Below the pieces are notes generated by a model. It did not search any database and was not told the DNA's origin. It saw only the letters and a program-made list of their open reading frames with translations. A stretch of 8,404 nucleotides of DNA. Source: Kiritimatiellia bacterium. GTDB taxonomy: Bacteria > Verrucomicrobiota > Kiritimatiellia > RFP12 > UBA3636. The stretch spans positions 1-8,404 of the forward strand of contig JAFUXX010000411.1 of assembly GCA_017476965.1 (NCBI GenBank). The letters are read 5' to 3'. Position numbers and translations under genes: made by a program. Every line of letters starts with the position of its first letter. The first letter of the stretch is position 1. Shown piece by piece: positions 6,848 to 8,404 of the stretch.

Positions 6848-8084
6848 AGCGGATCTGACGGGCCTTGGCCATGGAGCGGGCTTCCACGGACTGGATCTCC
6901 GCAAAGCCCTGCGAGGAGACCGGGTTCAGGCCCTTCTGGGCGTCTTCCATCGAGGCGTTTTCCTCGAAGTAGAGCGAGGCTTTCACCCCGGTCAGGCTCT
7001 GGAAGAGGATGTTGCCCTTGTAGAGGCCGACCTTGACCGTGCCGGTCGCCAGCTCCGCGAAAGTGTCGACCGCGGCCCAGGCGGCGCGGGAAGAGAGATC
7101 GAAGTAGCGGCCGTCGTAGATCTGGTTGGCGAGGAAGCGCGACAGGCGCTCGAAAAGGTCCGTCGAGCGGCGGTCGAGCACCGCCTGGTACACGTAGCGC
7201 AGCGAGCGGCCGAGCAGCTCCATGCCGGGGGCCTCGTACACGCCGCGGCTCTTCGTGCCGATGATCCGGTTTTCGAGCGCGTGCGCGAGCCCGAGGCCGT
7301 TGCGGCCGCCGATCTCGTTGGCCTTCACGATCAGGTCGAACGGGCGGAGCTTTTCGCCGTTGAGCGAGACCGGGCAGCCCTTTTCGAACTTGATCGCGAC
7401 GCTCTCGATCTTGTCGGGCGCCTTCATCGGCCAGCAGCCCATCGTCGTCTCGACGATGGTCATGGGCGTCTGCATGCTTTCCAGGTCCTCGGCCTCGTGG
7501 GAGAGGCCGGCGATGTTGCAGTCCGTCGAGTAGCGCTTCTTGCCGCCGGGGAAGGCGACGATGCCGTGCTTGGCGAGGTACTCGCACATCTGCGTGCGGC
7601 CGGGAAATTCCTTGAGCAGGGCGGCGTCGCGCCAGGGGGCGTATACCTCCATCTCCGGCGCGAACTGGTTGGTGTAGCGCTCGAAGCGCATCTGGTCGTT
7701 GCCGCGGCCGGTGGCGCCGTGGACGAGCGTGTCGATGCCGTGCTTCTTCATCGCCTTCACGATTTCGCGCGTCGTGACGGCGCGGCCGATGCCGGTGCTG
7801 TTCCAGTACCCGCCGTCGTACGTCGCCTCGGCCTTGATCGCGGCGAAGCACGCCTCGGCCATCGGCTTGCGCACGTCCACCACCACGGTCTTCACGCCGC
7901 AGGGTTCCATCTTCTTCTGCACGTCGCGGATGTCCTTCTCGTCCGGCTGGCCGAGGTCCGCCGTGAAGCAGAGCACGTCCGCGCCGGCTTCGCGCAGGCG
8001 CGTTGCGATGGTTTTGGAGTCGAGACCGCCGGAGACGCAGATGCCTATCTTCCGGCCTTTCATGTCCTTGATGGAGAGTGCCAT
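6846..8084 (-). CDS. argG: Argininosuccinate synthase
   Basis: This enzyme joins citrulline and aspartate with ATP to give argininosuccinate, AMP and pyrophosphate, the penultimate step of arginine synthesis, in the cytoplasm. The 412-residue product has the PP-loop SGGLDS at 18-23, FTADLGQPDEKD at 40-51, the HGATGRGNDQMRFE block at 122-135, STDCNIAGLSHEAEDLE at 186-202, EIGGRNGLG at 257-265 and SRGVYEAPG at 279-287. The LGQPDE and STD-N-HEA-DLE blocks match the E. coli-type branch, whereas the HG-TG-GNDQ-RFE block reads like the more widespread branch. The usual SGGLDTS is SGGLDSK here. The protein is shorter than the roughly 447-residue E. coli enzyme and lacks part of its C-terminal tail. 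The ATG at 8084 is chosen because it has a GAGGA ribosome site and a conserved-looking N-terminus; an in-frame start at 8156 lies in the promoter. No argH or other arginine gene is in view. Confidence 0.95.
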   Translation of the reverse strand: MALSIKDMKGRKIGICVSGGLDSKTIATRLREAGADVLCFTADLGQPDEKDIRDVQKKMEPCGVKTVVVDVRKPMAEACFAAIKAEATYDGGYWNSTGIGRAVTTREIVKAMKKHGIDTLVHGATGRGNDQMRFERYTNQFAPEMEVYAPWRDAALLKEFPGRTQMCEYLAKHGIVAFPGGKKRYSTDCNIAGLSHEAEDLESMQTPMTIVETTMGCWPMKAPDKIESVAIKFEKGCPVSLNGEKLRPFDLIVKANEIGGRNGLGLAHALENRIIGTKSRGVYEAPGMELLGRSLRYVYQAVLDRRSTDLFERLSRFLANQIYDGRYFDLSSRAAWAAVDTFAELATGTVKVGLYKGNILFQSLTGVKASLYFEENASMEDAQKGLNPVSSQGFAEIQSVEARSMAKARQIR

Positions 8085-8090
8085 TTCGTT

Positions 8091-8095
8091 TCCTC
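8091..8095 (-). promoter_or_regulatory. Ribosome binding site of argG
   Basis: GAGGA on the minus strand ends 6 nt before the ATG at 8084. It fixes that ATG over in-frame codons further upstream. Confidence 0.7.
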
Positions 8096-8127
8096 GCCTT
8101 TTCGGGGGTGTTTTGGAACGGGGCGGA

Positions 8128-8156
8128 AGGATACCACCCGCCCCGCCGCCGCGCAA
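8128..8156 (-). promoter_or_regulatory. Sigma70-type promoter of argG
   Basis: On the minus strand, TTGCGC (8156-8151) is followed by 17 bp and then TATCCT (8133-8128). Both boxes match at four of six positions. The predicted start near 8121 gives a leader of about 37 nt. No ARG-box-like AT-rich palindrome is visible, so arginine repression cannot be claimed. Confidence 0.5.
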
Positions 8157-8182
8157 GCGCCCGCGCGCGCCGCCGCGCGGCC

Positions 8183-8211
8183 TTGAACCGGCGGCGCGGT
8201 AGTGTTAGGCT
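8183..8211 (+). promoter_or_regulatory. Candidate promoter of the nucleoside phosphorylase gene
   Basis: TTGAAC (8183-8188) is followed by 17 bp and TAGGCT (8206-8211). The -10 keeps the important first, second and sixth bases of TATAAT. The start would be near 8218, with a leader of about 40 nt. Its -35 lies 26 bp from the argG -35, so the two promoters are back to back. CCGCGC (8173-8178) and GCGCGG (8194-8199) form an inverted repeat around this -35, possibly by chance. Confidence 0.4.
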
Positions 8212-8257
8212 TTCGCCCGCGGCCAGCCCGTCCCGGCGGCTCTGCCGCGGCGATTCC

Positions 8258-8404
8258 ATGAACGACGAAATCTTCGCAAAAGCACTCGATTCTCTACCGC
8301 CCGCCTTCCGCGAAAGGAAGCCCTTCGCCGCCGTCGTGCTGGGCTCGGGCTGGAGCGCGGCGCTCGGCTCGCTGCGCGCCGTGGCCGAGGTCCCCTACGC
8401 CGAC
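8258..8404 (+). CDS. Purine nucleoside phosphorylase, N-terminal part (cut by window end)
   Basis: Only the first 49 codons are present and they stay open to the window edge. Purine nucleoside phosphorylases split nucleosides with phosphate into the base and ribose-1-phosphate during purine salvage in the cytoplasm. A short helical lead is followed by FAAVVLGSGWSAALG, the first strand and Gly-rich phosphate-binding loop of the family (G-S-G at 29-31), then AEVPYAD, which matches the stretch before the usual I-P. The GSGW form resembles the actinobacterial PunA loop rather than the GSGLG of many other members. The start is the first ATG after the candidate promoter. There is no Shine-Dalgarno sequence before it (GCGGCGATTCC), so the start is less certain than the identity. 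It is divergent from argG. Confidence 0.75.
   Translation, partial: MNDEIFAKALDSLPPAFRERKPFAAVVLGSGWSAALGSLRAVAEVPYAD

Noticed and set aside
7281..8186. 301-codon plus-strand frame antisense to argG
   Set aside because: No motif, no ribosome site, and a Val/Ala/Arg/His-rich composition typical of antisense shadows here.
6745..8259. 504-codon minus-strand frame overlapping argG
   Set aside because: It is another frame of argG. The argG frame carries all conserved motifs; this one is an Arg-rich shadow.

Overview
The window comes from a very GC-rich bacterial chromosome (roughly two thirds G+C by eye). It holds four genes in two divergent pairs. Two are large secreted proteins. One (minus strand, 50-4093) looks like a glycosidase-type enzyme with FN3-like and PA14-like C-terminal modules. 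The other (plus strand, 4313-6748) is a phytase-like/esterase-like beta-propeller fused to a jelly-roll-like region and a single EF-hand-type calcium loop. The other two genes are housekeeping: argininosuccinate synthase argG (minus, 6846-8084) and the first 49 codons of a purine nucleoside phosphorylase (plus, from 8258). Very long multi-domain secreted proteins, the D-x-D-x-D-G loop followed by a G-T-D-P turn, and the style of the beta-rich C-terminal region all recall Verrucomicrobiota/Kiritimatiellota/Lentisphaerota proteins. This placement is an inference by eye, not a search result.

Layout. Bases 1-49 lie downstream of the large minus-strand gene and hold nothing assignable beyond a weak inverted repeat. 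Bases 4094-4312 (219 bp) are a divergent control region. It has a good sigma70-type promoter for the minus-strand gene (TTGACC, 17 bp, GACAAT), a perfect TTGACA box with a poor -10 for the plus-strand gene, and a GC-rich hairpin between them. Bases 6749-6845 separate the convergent 3' ends of the phytase-like gene and argG. They are almost entirely inverted repeats running from one stop codon to the other, with two mutually exclusive foldings. Bases 8085-8257 (173 bp) are a second divergent control region, with plausible back-to-back promoters for argG (TTGCGC, 17 bp, TATCCT) and for the nucleoside phosphorylase gene (TTGAAC, 17 bp, TAGGCT).

How the genes fit together. The two secreted proteins are likely co-expressed from the shared 219-bp region and probably act outside the cytoplasm on a polymeric or phosphorylated/esterified substrate; the substrate cannot be read from the sequence. 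ArgG makes argininosuccinate for arginine synthesis, and the phosphorylase salvages purine nucleosides; they share only a control region. No mobile element, CRISPR array, tRNA or rRNA was seen. The points most worth a second look are the fold and substrate of the large secreted enzyme, the structured stop-to-stop convergent spacer, and the variant PP-loop of ArgG.
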